A stretch of 64,000 nucleotides of DNA from Helicobacter suis (GCF_902196125.1 NZ_CABIKG010000006.1:36299-100298); one strand, 5' to 3'; shown: positions 35,075 to 46,600, counted from the stretch's first letter. Made by a program: numbers and translations. The notes: generated by a model not told the origin, from the letters alone.

Positions 35075-36415
35075 ATGCAAGTACAAGATATTTTTGGGAA
35101 TTTACACAATTTAGAGAAAGAAGCTCTAGCAGCAGGCGGACAAGGGCGGGTGTATAAAACTTTAGAGGGGGATGGGGTGGTAAAAATTGCTATCAATAAT
35201 GGAGAAGAAATTACCGATGAAAACGCCATAGAAGAATTTTTACAAAAAGTAGATGCCTTGATTTATAAGCCTATCCCTAGAGATATTACTCTGATCCTTC
35301 CCCAAGCCACGCTCAAGGATAAAGCGGGTTATGTGATGCCTTTTTTAGAGGGGCTAGAGCCCTTACAAGTTTTATTTAAAGGTCCTAGTGCACTCAAAAA
35401 AGATAAGAGTCTGAAAATCCCCCCTTTTTGGGCTAAGTTGTGTAAAGATAATGAGGATTTACAACGCCTCTTTGCCCACTATATCCGCACAAATGGGGCG
35501 CGTTTTAGATTAAAACTTTTGGCAAAGTTAGCCAGTGTACTATTTAGATTACACGCTAGGGGGTTGATCTATTGCGATCTTTCCTGTGCTAATGTCTTTT
35601 TTGGGAATAAAGATTTAGAAAACCCTCCTATTTGCCTCATTGATGCAGACAATGTCTGTTACATGGGTGAATCTATTTGTATTGGCACCCCTGATTATCA
35701 AGCCCCCGAGTTGTTTGAAGGGCAAAGAAATAGCATTGAGAGTGATATTTATTCTTTTGGGATTGTGGCTTATTGGTTGCTCACCACCTTGCACCCATTT
35801 AAAGATGGAGCTATGGACGACATGGAGGGAGAACCCCACACCCGCCCTTTTATTGAGAGTCAAAAAGACAAACGCAACGCTGCTAACATCTATTTTTCTT
35901 TAGACAATATTTTAGATGATAAGACCAAAGAGCTTTTTTACGTGTTGTTTGAAGCGAGCAAGGATTTAAGCAAAAGATCAAGTTTAATCCTCTTTGCTAG
36001 GGCTTTAGAGGGCGATGCTCTTATCTGTTTAGAGTGTTTAACATGTGGCATGCACTACAAGGATAGCCTAGAGCTTTGCCCCTATTGTGATGCACCTAAA
36101 CCTAAAAGGTTGTGTGCTGAAAGTTATTTTTTAGATGGCTTATATGCGCGCTTTAGCGCAACGATCAAAGAAAAGGATTTTTGCCTCTCTTTGCCTACAT
36201 TGTTATTTAAGGGCATGGTTTTAGACTTCCAAGCCCCCTTTCTTTATGTGCGCCCTACAGCCTTAGAATTTGAGCACTACGAGGGGATTTTTATCAATAA
36301 GAAAAAGTTAGACGATCCTAAAAAATATCTAGAATCTACAGATTTGCAACAAGGTTTAGAAATCCAATGTAAAAATTTTAGTGTGCGTCTATGGATTGAG
36401 GAGGGTAAATGTTAG
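35075..36415 (+). CDS. Ser/Thr protein kinase with zinc ribbon (TerY-P triad)
   Basis: A Hanks-type kinase of 446 residues. Visible parts: glycine loop AAGGQGRVYKT, the VVKI lysine, catalytic loop YCDLSCANVFF (Asp 168, Asn 173), IDADN in place of DFG, and GTPDYQAPELF. After ~residue 315 comes a four-Cys zinc ribbon (CLECLTCGMH...CPYC) and a C-terminal beta-rich region. No membrane helix, unlike PASTA kinases. AAGGAG precedes the ATG. The zinc ribbon after the kinase fits the TerY-P kinase architecture. Confidence 0.9.
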   Translation: MQVQDIFGNLHNLEKEALAAGGQGRVYKTLEGDGVVKIAINNGEEITDENAIEEFLQKVDALIYKPIPRDITLILPQATLKDKAGYVMPFLEGLEPLQVLFKGPSALKKDKSLKIPPFWAKLCKDNEDLQRLFAHYIRTNGARFRLKLLAKLASVLFRLHARGLIYCDLSCANVFFGNKDLENPPICLIDADNVCYMGESICIGTPDYQAPELFEGQRNSIESDIYSFGIVAYWLLTTLHPFKDGAMDDMEGEPHTRPFIESQKDKRNAANIYFSLDNILDDKTKELFYVLFEASKDLSKRSSLILFARALEGDALICLECLTCGMHYKDSLELCPYCDAPKPKRLCAESYFLDGLYARFSATIKEKDFCLSLPTLLFKGMVLDFQAPFLYVRPTALEFEHYEGIFINKKKLDDPKKYLESTDLQQGLEIQCKNFSVRLWIEEGKC

Positions 36416-39400
36416 AACTTAAAAATATCCAAACAGCTACATGTTTAGAAGATATAGAGGTATTGGATTGTAACATTAAAGAGCATTTAGACCCCCCTAA
36501 AAATAGCCAATACCACCCTATTTTGGGATTTTTAGAATTAAAAGAGGGTGAGGCGAATTTACATGCCCAAGATAAGTGGATTAAGGTTAAATTCCGCCAT
36601 GAAGGACAAGAAAGAGAGATAAGAAGTCTTGCCGAGCGTCGCTCCGTGAGCTTAGCGCGTATTAAAAACATCTATAAGCCCAAAAACCCCAAAGAACCCC
36701 AAATCTTGATTTTAGATGTGATCTTTTTTAGCTCACCACTCAAATATGGGGATAGAGAGATCGCTATTAACGATTCTTTTAATGCAAAACTTAAAATGTA
36801 CAAACCCAGCAAAGAACCGCTCAAAAAGATTTGCACTTTAGAGATCAATAAAGAATCCTATTTTATCATCAGTTCCCCAAAGATTCTTGAGGATATTAAG
36901 AGACCTTCAAAAAAGCCTAAAGACTCAGAAAAAGAGAAGGAAAAAGAGGAAACTTCTTATCTTTTATATGCCAATGATCTTGTTTTAGGCATTAAAGAGG
37001 AAGAAAAGGCATGGGCGCAAGATGTAGAACGCGTAGAGGAAGTGCGAGACGATCGCTTAATCTTAGTACAAGGGACTTTAGAATTTAAAGACCGCACTAT
37101 ACAGGTGATTTACAAACAACTTTTAGCCAATCAAGATACCGGCAATTATTTAAGGGTATGGGAAGATTATTTGGTTGCTGCTTGTCATGATGTTTTAGAA
37201 AAAGTACGCTCTTTTCACTACCAAGAGATCAAACAAGTAGAACACACAGGAGCTGGAAAAGTAAAGATTACCCTAGAGAACACGCAACACTTAAAAGAGG
37301 GAGATTTGTTGTGCTTGTGTGAGAAAATCCCTAAAGAGTTGGAGGAACTTCAAAAGATAAACTTAGAGGATAAACAAGCGGTTTTAGAGTTTATGACAAA
37401 GGAGGATAAAAGATCACAAGATCAAAACACTACAGGCAACAAAAACGCACAATTAGAGATCAAATATATAGAGCCTGGAAAAGTTGAGGTGCAAACAAAT
37501 CAAGGATTAGAACAACTTAGGGGGCGGTTTTTATCTGTGGATTATCAAGGTGATAAATCCCAATTTAACCGCCAATATAAAGCCTTAAAAAAAGCCCAAG
37601 AGGGTAAAAGTGCTAACCCCAATCTTTTTTTAGTTTTAGACATTGAGAGTAAAAATGAAACAAGTCAAGGGGATTTAAAAAACCTTTTAGAGTCCATGCA
37701 TGCCCAACCTATTTTAGCTCTAAGCCAAAAAGTCAAAGACAAAATCTTTAAAAACCCCCCAACAAAAACCCAAGAAAAAGCCATTAAAATCGCGCTTAAT
37801 ACTCCAGACATCGCTATTATTCAAGGACCTCCTGGTACGGGCAAAACCACAGTGATCAATGCCATTTGTGAGCGGCTTTATGAGCAAGCATCTACACAGG
37901 ATTTAAAAGGATTGGTTTTAGTGTGTGCGCATGGACATGATGCTACAGAAAATGTCCAGGGGCGTATCAATATAGGGGGCTTACCCACCCAGAAATTTGG
38001 GGAGAAACAAGGCGAAGATGATGGGGGTGATCATGCCCTACAAGAATTTTTAGAAAAGATTGCTAACAACGCTAAATCTCAAATCCAAGACTTTAGCCAA
38101 AAAGAATTGATCTATAAACTAGAAAAGGCTTTAAATCAGTACAAGCAAGCCCCCTTGACCGCTTTAGCTTTCTTAGAGTGGGTGGGGCAGGAGTACCGCT
38201 TTGTGCTTGATGATGCAAAAGATGCAAAATTACAAGATAAATGGGAGGGTTTAAAAACACAATTTAGCCCTAAACCCTATGATATTTGCCAACTAGCCCC
38301 CATTTATGCTATACGCACTTTGCAAGAAAGTTTTAATGATGATGGTTTGGTGCGCCACCAAGAGTTTTTGCTCAGCCCCTTTAAAGAGGCATTAAACAAG
38401 GAAGAAAAAGAACTTTTACAAGCCACACAACCGGATTTTAAAAAACTCCAAGCATTGCGCCAACGCTTGCTTGAGCAATGCGCCCCCAAGCCGCATTTTT
38501 CTAGGGCAAAGTGCAATGAAGATGTGATAGATTTTGCTAACACCCTTTTGGATAAACTTAAAAATTTCACCACTACTGATAAAATCAGCCAAATCCTTTT
38601 AGAGTATGTCCAAAACCTTAAACCTGATATAAATATGCGCTCTTTCCTCGCCGATTATGGTTTTGTCTTTGCCAGTACCACCGGACAAGTGGAGAAAGCC
38701 CTTAATGCAAAAGCCAAACGAGCTTTTAACGATAAAGAGGATCGGCGTTACTTTGATACGGTGATTATAGATGAGGCAGCTAGGATTCTCCCTTTAGATT
38801 TGCTCTTAGTGATGGTGCGCGCTAGAAAACGCATCATCTTAGTAGGCGATCACCGCCAGTTACCCCCCATCATTGAGGATAAAATCTTAGACAAAATTAA
38901 AGGTGGAAAAGATGAGGAGGTAAGAGCAGAGATAGAAGATCAAATTAAAAATAGCATTTTTGGCAAATTAAAGGAGAGGGCAAAAGAGTTAGAAGCTATT
39001 GATGGCAAAGAGCGCCAAGTTACTTTAGATCAGCAATATAGAACCCACCCAAGTTTAGCGCAGTTGGTAAGTGCAGTGTTTTATGAGCCCTATAAAGAGG
39101 GCTATAAATCCCCCCTAGATGCCATCCATTTTAAACACCCCCTTATAGAGGGTAAACCTTGCGCTTGGGTAGATGTGTCTGGACGGGAAGAAAAAGTGGG
39201 GACATCATGGATGTGTAAAACAGAGGCAAAGCGCATTTTAGAGCTATATAAGGAGTTTTACCAACAAGCCCCCGATCTAAGTTATGGGATCATCACCTTT
39301 TATAAGGAACAAAAGAAAGTTTTGTGCGAAGAGTTTAAAAAGTTAGAAAATTTAAACACTTTAGAGAGTTGTGGGAAGTTGCGTATAGGTACAATTGATG

Positions 39401-39639
39401 CTTTTCAGGGCATGGAATTTGACATTGTAATTCTCTCTATGGTGCGCTCTTACTTTAGCGAGTTTCTTAAGGACCCACACCGCCTTTGTGTGGCGATGAG
39501 CCGCCAAAAAAAGGCGTTGGTTGTGGTGGGGGATTTTAAATTCTTTGACAAACCCCAAACCAAAGAGCAAGCCCCCGGAATCTATGCTTTTATAGAATTG
39601 TGCAAACAGGAGGGCAAGATTTATGAAAATTCTAAGTAG
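36409..39639 (+). CDS. Superfamily 1 Dna2/Upf1-like helicase
   Basis: A 1076-residue ATPase. The N-terminal ~450 residues are charged and of unknown fold. The helicase core holds motif Q/I PTKTQEKAI and IIQGPPGTGKTT (Lys 479), motif II VIIDEAARI (788-789), motif III VGDHRQLPPII, motif IV QQYRTHPSL, motif V GTIDAFQGMEFDIVILS, and motif VI RLCVAMSRQKKALVVVGD. This is the Upf1/Dna2 branch acting on RNA or DNA 5'-3'. It overlaps the kinase gene by 7 nt. Such helicases are known companions of TerY-P triads. Confidence 0.9.
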   Translation: MLELKNIQTATCLEDIEVLDCNIKEHLDPPKNSQYHPILGFLELKEGEANLHAQDKWIKVKFRHEGQEREIRSLAERRSVSLARIKNIYKPKNPKEPQILILDVIFFSSPLKYGDREIAINDSFNAKLKMYKPSKEPLKKICTLEINKESYFIISSPKILEDIKRPSKKPKDSEKEKEKEETSYLLYANDLVLGIKEEEKAWAQDVERVEEVRDDRLILVQGTLEFKDRTIQVIYKQLLANQDTGNYLRVWEDYLVAACHDVLEKVRSFHYQEIKQVEHTGAGKVKITLENTQHLKEGDLLCLCEKIPKELEELQKINLEDKQAVLEFMTKEDKRSQDQNTTGNKNAQLEIKYIEPGKVEVQTNQGLEQLRGRFLSVDYQGDKSQFNRQYKALKKAQEGKSANPNLFLVLDIESKNETSQGDLKNLLESMHAQPILALSQKVKDKIFKNPPTKTQEKAIKIALNTPDIAIIQGPPGTGKTTVINAICERLYEQASTQDLKGLVLVCAHGHDATENVQGRINIGGLPTQKFGEKQGEDDGGDHALQEFLEKIANNAKSQIQDFSQKELIYKLEKALNQYKQAPLTALAFLEWVGQEYRFVLDDAKDAKLQDKWEGLKTQFSPKPYDICQLAPIYAIRTLQESFNDDGLVRHQEFLLSPFKEALNKEEKELLQATQPDFKKLQALRQRLLEQCAPKPHFSRAKCNEDVIDFANTLLDKLKNFTTTDKISQILLEYVQNLKPDINMRSFLADYGFVFASTTGQVEKALNAKAKRAFNDKEDRRYFDTVIIDEAARILPLDLLLVMVRARKRIILVGDHRQLPPIIEDKILDKIKGGKDEEVRAEIEDQIKNSIFGKLKERAKELEAIDGKERQVTLDQQYRTHPSLAQLVSAVFYEPYKEGYKSPLDAIHFKHPLIEGKPCAWVDVSGREEKVGTSWMCKTEAKRILELYKEFYQQAPDLSYGIITFYKEQKKVLCEEFKKLENLNTLESCGKLRIGTIDAFQGMEFDIVILSMVRSYFSEFLKDPHRLCVAMSRQKKALVVVGDFKFFDKPQTKEQAPGIYAFIELCKQEGKIYENSK

Positions 39640-41446
39640 CCCAGCAGATTTAAAAGACAACAATTTAAAAGACATTTTAATGCCCTGCTATCTTTATCCC
39701 GTGTGGTTAAGGGTGCAGAGCAACAGCTTTGCTTTAAACCTTATAGAGCGTACTGCCTTGAGATTAAAAGAGGCTAAAGTCTCTAATGATAAATTGGCAA
39801 AAATGCTAGGTTTAGTGGGCAATGGGCTTGATTTAAGCGAAATATTGCCCAAAATCTTAGAAAAGATCACCCAAAATAACCCGGGTTTGCAAGAGACAAA
39901 AGAGATAGAGGAGACTAAACTTGTCTATTTTTTACAAGATTCTTTGAGTGGAAAGGTTTTAGAGAAAGTCTTTGCTACAGAGCCACAAACAATTTTACCT
40001 ACAATTTTACCTAGCTACATAGATAAACAAGTCTTTTTTAAATCAGGACAAAAGGAAGTAAGGGCTTATTATATTAAATGCAAACCTCAAGAAAAACCAC
40101 TAGACAAACCTCAAGAAAAACCACGCAATCCAACACCCCAACAGCTTAAAATAGCCCTTAAGCGTCATAATGAATACCACCCACAAGAACGCTTAAATGG
40201 CGAACCTAAGGAGGTTTCAAATGGGGAATTTATTTATTTGCATTGCAAGCTTAGTGTGCTTAATAATGGAGAATTTAACATGAGTGATGGGTTTGGGGGG
40301 TCTTCTTATGTGCTGTATAAAAGTTTTGAAGAGAATGCCCCTGATAATTTACAAGAAGAGCTACGCAACCAATCTAAAACAGAGATCAAAGCCCATCAAC
40401 AAATCCAAGAAACCCCTTTTGTAAAGCCCACAAAATACGACAGTACGATTAAAAGTATTGAAAGTAAATTTAAAAACAATCCAAAAACAGTCTGTGCGGA
40501 TTTATTTAGTCTGTGTGAGAACATATTAAAAGATTTTGCAAAAGTACAAGGAGATATCCGCATAGAAATAGTGGAGCAAAACGCCCAAAAAATGGGGTTT
40601 GAGTTGGGAGATGAGGTGCTTTCTTGGCTTGGCAAAGAGGAGTTAAATATCCAATTACATTTAAAATATTTATTGCAAGAACAGGATCAAAAACTTGTTA
40701 AGATAGCTAGCAAATACCCTTACTTTATCCATAGCCTTAGGGAACTAAATTTATACAGGAATCTAACAAGCCATGGGGGTAAAGCAGGGCAAGATGATCG
40801 CCTTAAAACCTTAGATCCTGCCAAAATCATGGAGTGGAGAGATCAAGTTTATACCCTAGTGGAAGTATTTTTAGACAACCTTAGAAAAGAAGATATACCA
40901 GAGACCCATGAGACAGAATATCACCAACAAAACGCCGCCATTGAAGCACGCAACCAATTTAGCCGGCTGTGGGATCGTTTAGAAAAGGAGGCTAAAAATG
41001 AACTTATAAATGTGTATTTTTACCTAAGTGTAGACATGCAAAGTTATCAAGGTATAGCACATAAAGAAGTCGTGGGTAACCTTTATATGCTTTTTGAAAG
41101 GGTTTTTAGCAAACTAAATGGAGAAAATAGCCCCACAAAATGCTCTAAAGCCACACTCACCGCTAAATTACCTACCGGATGCAAGGCTTTAAAAGAGGTG
41201 AGGCAAGATTATTTAACAAAGGCTTTTTCGGGCCGTTTAGCAAGTTTGGGGGCGTATTTTTTAGTATTTTTAAGCTATGCAAAACCCACAGAAGAGCAAA
41301 TATGGCTTATCAACAATCTTGTAGATTATAGAGGGCATGGCAATGAGATTAATCCCGCCCTAGCCCGTCTAAGCCCTGAGGATTTAACAGATTTGGCACA
41401 AGAAGCTTTAGACTATCTTAAAAATTTAATTGGAGAAATGGCATGA
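39623..41446 (+). CDS. Uncharacterised protein with HEPN-like regions
   Basis: A 607-residue protein I do not recognise as a named family. Residues 1-140 are helical; a linker carries a duplicated PQEKP motif (about 154-167); the middle and C-terminal parts are helical. Two segments look like HEPN signatures: NLYRNLTSHGG (R379-x4-H384), and NLVDYRGHGNE (R570-x-H572), each followed by a long amphipathic helix. HEPN domains are RNases or their adaptors. The ATG lies 17 nt inside the helicase gene. Function inferred only. Confidence 0.55.
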   Translation: MKILSSPADLKDNNLKDILMPCYLYPVWLRVQSNSFALNLIERTALRLKEAKVSNDKLAKMLGLVGNGLDLSEILPKILEKITQNNPGLQETKEIEETKLVYFLQDSLSGKVLEKVFATEPQTILPTILPSYIDKQVFFKSGQKEVRAYYIKCKPQEKPLDKPQEKPRNPTPQQLKIALKRHNEYHPQERLNGEPKEVSNGEFIYLHCKLSVLNNGEFNMSDGFGGSSYVLYKSFEENAPDNLQEELRNQSKTEIKAHQQIQETPFVKPTKYDSTIKSIESKFKNNPKTVCADLFSLCENILKDFAKVQGDIRIEIVEQNAQKMGFELGDEVLSWLGKEELNIQLHLKYLLQEQDQKLVKIASKYPYFIHSLRELNLYRNLTSHGGKAGQDDRLKTLDPAKIMEWRDQVYTLVEVFLDNLRKEDIPETHETEYHQQNAAIEARNQFSRLWDRLEKEAKNELINVYFYLSVDMQSYQGIAHKEVVGNLYMLFERVFSKLNGENSPTKCSKATLTAKLPTGCKALKEVRQDYLTKAFSGRLASLGAYFLVFLSYAKPTEEQIWLINNLVDYRGHGNEINPALARLSPEDLTDLAQEALDYLKNLIGEMA

Positions 41447-43668
41447 CAGAAGCAGAGATTAAACAAAAAATAGCAGAAGCTAACGAAAAGATAGAAGAAG
41501 CTAGGCAAGAGCTACTTGCCCAAAGAAATGCCCTAGAGGAAGAAAAAAAGGTTTTTTCAAAGAAAGAACAAAAACTACATGAAGAAACCCAAAAGTTCCA
41601 AGACTTTAAAGAGTTTTTACAAGAGAGCGAAAGATACAAGGCAGAACGCAAAACAAGTATCGAACTAGAACTCAGGCAGTATTCTAGCGAGCGCAAAGAG
41701 GAAATTGAGCAGGAATTGCAAAAAGAATTAGAACAACAAAGTATAAAGGGTATGCAGGATTTTAAAACGCAGTGCAATCAAATCTTACAAAACTTTAATG
41801 AGAACACCAATAAAGCCATGCAGGAATTAAAGGCTAAAGGAGATGCGCTTGCTGAGCAACAAACCCAAATCCTTACAAAAGAATCAGAACTCAATCTTAG
41901 AGAACAACAAGTACAGGCTAAGGAACAAGCCCTAGACAACTTTGAAACTAAAATGAAAGATGAGGCAAGAGAAGAGGTAAGAGAAGAGATTGAATTATAT
42001 CAAAGACAAATTGAGGAACAAAAGAAGTGTAATGAGCGTTTGCACGATGAAGTAAGCGAAATTTACACACTCAAAGATGAGTTGCGCCAATGCAAACAAG
42101 AGGAACGCTACAAACAACTAGAGAGTTTAGAAAAAGAAAATAAAAGATTAGAGCAGGATTTAAAAAAGCAACAAGAGGAACATAACGATCTTAAATTAGC
42201 TTATGAAAACCTCACAAAGGAAGAAAACGACACTCTTAGATATCTCCAAGCAGAAAATAAGACGCTTAGAGATAGAGCCGGGGATCTTGAGAGTACAGAG
42301 GGTGAACTGAGGCATTTAAAGGAGGACAAAGAGAGACTAAAGCGAGAAGTGGATATTTTAAACCAAGAAATTTTGGCAAGAGATGAAAAAATCCAGAACT
42401 TGCTCTCTCAGTATAAAAGCACGGCTAAGCAAACAGAGGGGCGCATTAACAGCGTACTAGATCAAATTCAAAGACACACCCACCCAAATCTCAACCACGA
42501 ACGGCTAGAACTTACCAATGAAATAGAGTACCTAACCCATATCCAAACCGGGATTGCAAATTTAGGCATTATTTATTCTACCCGCCTCCTTTATGCTTTC
42601 CACACCGCCTTAAAATCTGCCACCTACTCTCCTCTTAGTGTACTCTTGGGAGTCTCTGGTACGGGTAAATCTGAATTACCTAAACTCTACGCTCATTTTG
42701 GAGGCTTTAACTTCTTAGCCCAGCCCGTTCAGCCTACTTGGGACAGCCCAGAATCAATGATGGGGTATTTCAACATGGTGGAGGATAAATTTGACTCCAC
42801 AGAAATTTTGCGCTTTTTTGTGCAGACCACTTATAGTAGCCGTTTTGTAACAAACAATGCGGAGGATAAAGATTTTGGTCTTCAAGAGGGAATGAACTTA
42901 ATTTTGCTTGATGAGATGAATTTGGCGCATATTGAGCAATATTTTGCGGAGTTTTTAAGCAAGTTAGAGCAAAAGCGCACAGGCACAGGTGTAGTTAATA
43001 TTGGAATCAAGCTGGGTACTGGTATTTTTTGGGAACGCCCTTTAGGGGATAATTTATTATGGGTGGGAACAATGAATGAAGATGAAAGTACAAAAGCACT
43101 CTCAGATAAAGTTTTAGATCGAGCTTTTTGTTTAAACTTCCCAAGACCAAAAAAACTACAAGGGCTAAAACTCCAACAAGAAAATCAGAAAAACCCCTAC
43201 ACTTTTAAATATCTCCCTAAAGAAATTTGGGAAAAATGGCAAAAAGAACGCTTTTTAGGGGATTTGGAGCGCTATAACAAGCTTGCAAGCCAGATCAATA
43301 AAGAGTTAACAAAGACCGGGCGAGCAATTGGGCATCGGGTGTGGCAGGGTATAGAATTTTACATGCGCTCCCATCCTCTAGTTTTGCACTACCAAAACGA
43401 GGATAAGAAACGCGATTTAGCTTTAAAATTTGCCTTTGAAGAACAAGTGGTGCAAAAGATTGTACCTAAATTGCGTGGGTTAGAGATGGAGGATACGGGA
43501 AAAACCACTTTGACTGCTATTAAGGATTTATTAGAACAAGAAGGGCTAGGTTTGGGAGCAGATTTTGAAAACGCTATCAAGAATGATTATCGCCAATTTA
43601 TTTGGAATAGCGCAGACTATCTAAGTAATGCAGAATGGGAAACTTTATTGCCTAAAAATGTTAATTAA
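41443..43668 (+). CDS. McrB-like AAA+ GTPase with long coiled coil
   Basis: A 741-residue protein. The first ~330 residues are nearly all heptad coiled coil rich in Glu, Lys and Gln. The AAA+ domain shows Walker A GVSGTGKSE (Lys 409), then LLDEMNLAHIEQYFAEFLSKLE (Asp 490-Glu 491) and GTMNEDESTKALSDKVLDRA, matching the McrB/MoxR-type signature (DEMN and GTMN). Instead of the DNA-recognition domain of E. coli McrB it has the coiled coil. It overlaps both neighbours by 4-11 nt and pairs with the following McrC-like gene. Confidence 0.85.
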   Translation: MTEAEIKQKIAEANEKIEEARQELLAQRNALEEEKKVFSKKEQKLHEETQKFQDFKEFLQESERYKAERKTSIELELRQYSSERKEEIEQELQKELEQQSIKGMQDFKTQCNQILQNFNENTNKAMQELKAKGDALAEQQTQILTKESELNLREQQVQAKEQALDNFETKMKDEAREEVREEIELYQRQIEEQKKCNERLHDEVSEIYTLKDELRQCKQEERYKQLESLEKENKRLEQDLKKQQEEHNDLKLAYENLTKEENDTLRYLQAENKTLRDRAGDLESTEGELRHLKEDKERLKREVDILNQEILARDEKIQNLLSQYKSTAKQTEGRINSVLDQIQRHTHPNLNHERLELTNEIEYLTHIQTGIANLGIIYSTRLLYAFHTALKSATYSPLSVLLGVSGTGKSELPKLYAHFGGFNFLAQPVQPTWDSPESMMGYFNMVEDKFDSTEILRFFVQTTYSSRFVTNNAEDKDFGLQEGMNLILLDEMNLAHIEQYFAEFLSKLEQKRTGTGVVNIGIKLGTGIFWERPLGDNLLWVGTMNEDESTKALSDKVLDRAFCLNFPRPKKLQGLKLQQENQKNPYTFKYLPKEIWEKWQKERFLGDLERYNKLASQINKELTKTGRAIGHRVWQGIEFYMRSHPLVLHYQNEDKKRDLALKFAFEEQVVQKIVPKLRGLEMEDTGKTTLTAIKDLLEQEGLGLGADFENAIKNDYRQFIWNSADYLSNAEWETLLPKNVN

Positions 43669-46600
43669 GGAATTGTATTTACCAGAAAATATAGAGCGTT
43701 TAAAAATCCTTAGTTGGTTACGCCAAAATAGCGGGTTTGACTTGGGTACGGGTAAATTTAAAACCCCCGATCTCTTTAGTTTTTTAGAAAATTTATTAGA
43801 CTTTTCTTACACGCAAACCCTCTACAAAGATGATTTTTATTATCTTTTGTGTTATGTCAAAAAACCCCTAGAGGTTTTACTCACTAACCCCCACACCAAC
43901 ACCAAGCGCACCCACATTAAAAAACCTATTTCTCTAGCAAAAGAATTTGATGTGCGCTGTGCACTATGGCTTGCCAAACAACCCGGCTACACTATAAAAG
44001 ATAGGTTGAAAGATAATAAAATCCTAGCGGTGCAAGGATACCAAGAGGTGGACACTACAGAAAATAAGCTTTTGAAACGCTTTGTCAAACAGGTTTTATA
44101 CACCGCCTTGTTGCGCCAAGACTTAAAAGAGTTTGCCCCTCTCTTTGCTAAAATGCGCCATTGGCTAAGAAGTCAAGAGGCAAGCCAAATCCAAGAAGAC
44201 CAGCACATTACACCTAATAACATTCTATTACACCACCCCCACTACAGCAAAATTTTTAAGGCACACCAACAACTCAACCGTCCACTAGAACTCCCAAAGC
44301 TCTCTTTAAAGAATCTTTTAAACCTAGAAATGCTGATGATCTTGCATTTTTGGAGTGATGTTAAAATCTTACCCTGTGTCTTAGAGATAGAAAACTTTAA
44401 TCTAGCTGATTGTCTTTTAGATTGGAGCTTGCCCACTGCTAACCTCTACTCTTTTGAGAATATTAGAAAAACAGCGCTACAGATTTTAAAAGAACTGAGT
44501 ATTTTAGACTCCAAAAAAACTGCCTTTTATCTAAGAAAACCCATAAAATCTATTTGTATAGACCTTTTTCAAGATAGCCCACCTGCGCTCTTAGACGGTG
44601 TGTTTAAAACCCTACCCCCACTCACTAAACAAAAACTCAATGGTGTATGGATCAACGCTAACAATGCTAGGATTTTGAATTTAGGCGGGTGTTTTACCCT
44701 GCCCAGAGCTTTAAAGGATTACAAAGATCAAAGCCTAGAGGCTTTCAAGGCATTTTTACAGGATTTTAAAGAGCGCTTTAAATTTGCCAGTTTAAATTAT
44801 TTGATTCCAGATCATGTGGATCTTCTAGATTTTAGACCCCTAAAAGCAGCTATTGCTGCACATTTTTACGCCTCTAGGGGTTTGCCTAAAAGCGTGGTTA
44901 GTGCTTTTAAATATTTAAAAATATCCAAACCGGGCGATACCCTCTTTATTATCATTAAAGAGTCCTCAGACTTTTGGGTTACGCCCTTGTTAGTAGAGAC
45001 TACCCCTGAGGGCTTAAGATTTGTGCGCTACCCCACGCATTTAGTAGATATTAACAATCAAACAGATAAAGAAGCATTAGAAGAAGCATTAAAGAAGTCT
45101 TACCGTAAATACACCAAAATTTTTAAAGATAAGATTTTGTATATCCCCCCTCCAGAACCTAAAGAACTTTTAGAAAATATGCAAGCTGTGCTTACACTAA
45201 TAGAGGCGGGCAAATCCCTCTATAGAGATCACTTGCCTAATCTCTCTATTGAGTTTTTTGATGGGAAGTATTTTAAAAACTTCACACTAGTAGATGAATC
45301 TAGCGAATTGGAAGGAAGTCTTATTAACATTAAAGAACTCTTCATACTAGAGGCACACACAGACACACATATTTTTAACTTAAATATCGCTGACAAATCA
45401 AGTCCCTACCAACTCCGCCTAATAACTAAACCTCAAGATCAAGGCATTAAGTGTAAAGTGGAACTAGAATACCGCTATGAAGATGAAAACCCCTATCATA
45501 TCCGCTTTATCCCTATAAAAAATCCTGACCTTAGCATTACCGCTAACATTAAAGAAAAATGCTTTAACAAAGAAGTGTATCCCAAGTTCCCTCAAATACA
45601 ACAGCTAGAAGAGCACTTTGTTAGAAAAATCGCCAATCTTCTTAATTATGTGTTAGTACATGTGCCACAAGAGGCGAAGAAGGGAGTAGATAGAAAAACA
45701 GGTGATTACTATATAGACTTAGAATGCCCTTCACATAATCCCTCTGTAGTCCGCCTTTGGTATGGTTATACACAAAATGGGCAAATAGAATATTTTTCTC
45801 AATGTAATGCAAAAATGTTAGAGCCAAACACCACTCTAATGGCTCAGGTTAAAATCACACCAAACAATAACACCGTAGTCGCAGGCTACACCACTAAAGA
45901 GGGACAACGCATCCGCTTCATAGAAACTTTGGAAGATTACTTTAAAAAATTAGGAAATAGTTTTTCATCTATTTTTAAAAACAAACGCCCCTTAGATCAG
46001 GTTTCTAAAGAGTTGCAAGAAGCAATCCATGCATGCTTAAATAAACCTCAATCAAATGTACCCATAAAAGAATGGATAAAATGCGTTGCTCCCCTAGGGC
46101 ATTTACTAAACTCTAAACAACAAGCTTCACTCACCCCTTACTTTAAAGAGGTTTTTAGCATTGAGAACCGCGATATTGCTACTTTTAAATTCTTAGGCTA
46201 CTACCTAGCTAGCACACAATCACAGGAGATTTTAGAATATACATTGAGTTTACAACTACCACACTTGCAAACATTTGTGATACAAATAGCCCTATGGCAT
46301 GTGGAGGATTTTTACAAACTCCTAAAACAAGAAACTTGTCAGAAACTTTTAGAGAGTACTTTAAAAAACATGCAGAAGAGCTTTGAAAAACTAAAGGGTG
46401 GGGATGATAAAAACCTAAATCATTTAAGCAATTCTCTAATTACTCTTCTAGGTCTTTTACGCACTATAAGATTAAATGGTTATAATTTGCTCATGCTCCA
46501 AGACAAATTGACAGGGGATTTTGTCAATCTTATCGATGACATTGCCCACTATTGTCTAAATAATGGGCTAGAAATTAGGTGTGAGTACAAATTAAATTTA

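Noticed and set aside
40080..40125. Repeat in the HEPN-like gene as a recombination site
   Set aside because: The duplicated Pro-Gln-Glu-Lys-Pro coding unit is a short linker duplication, too small to suggest a regulated switch.
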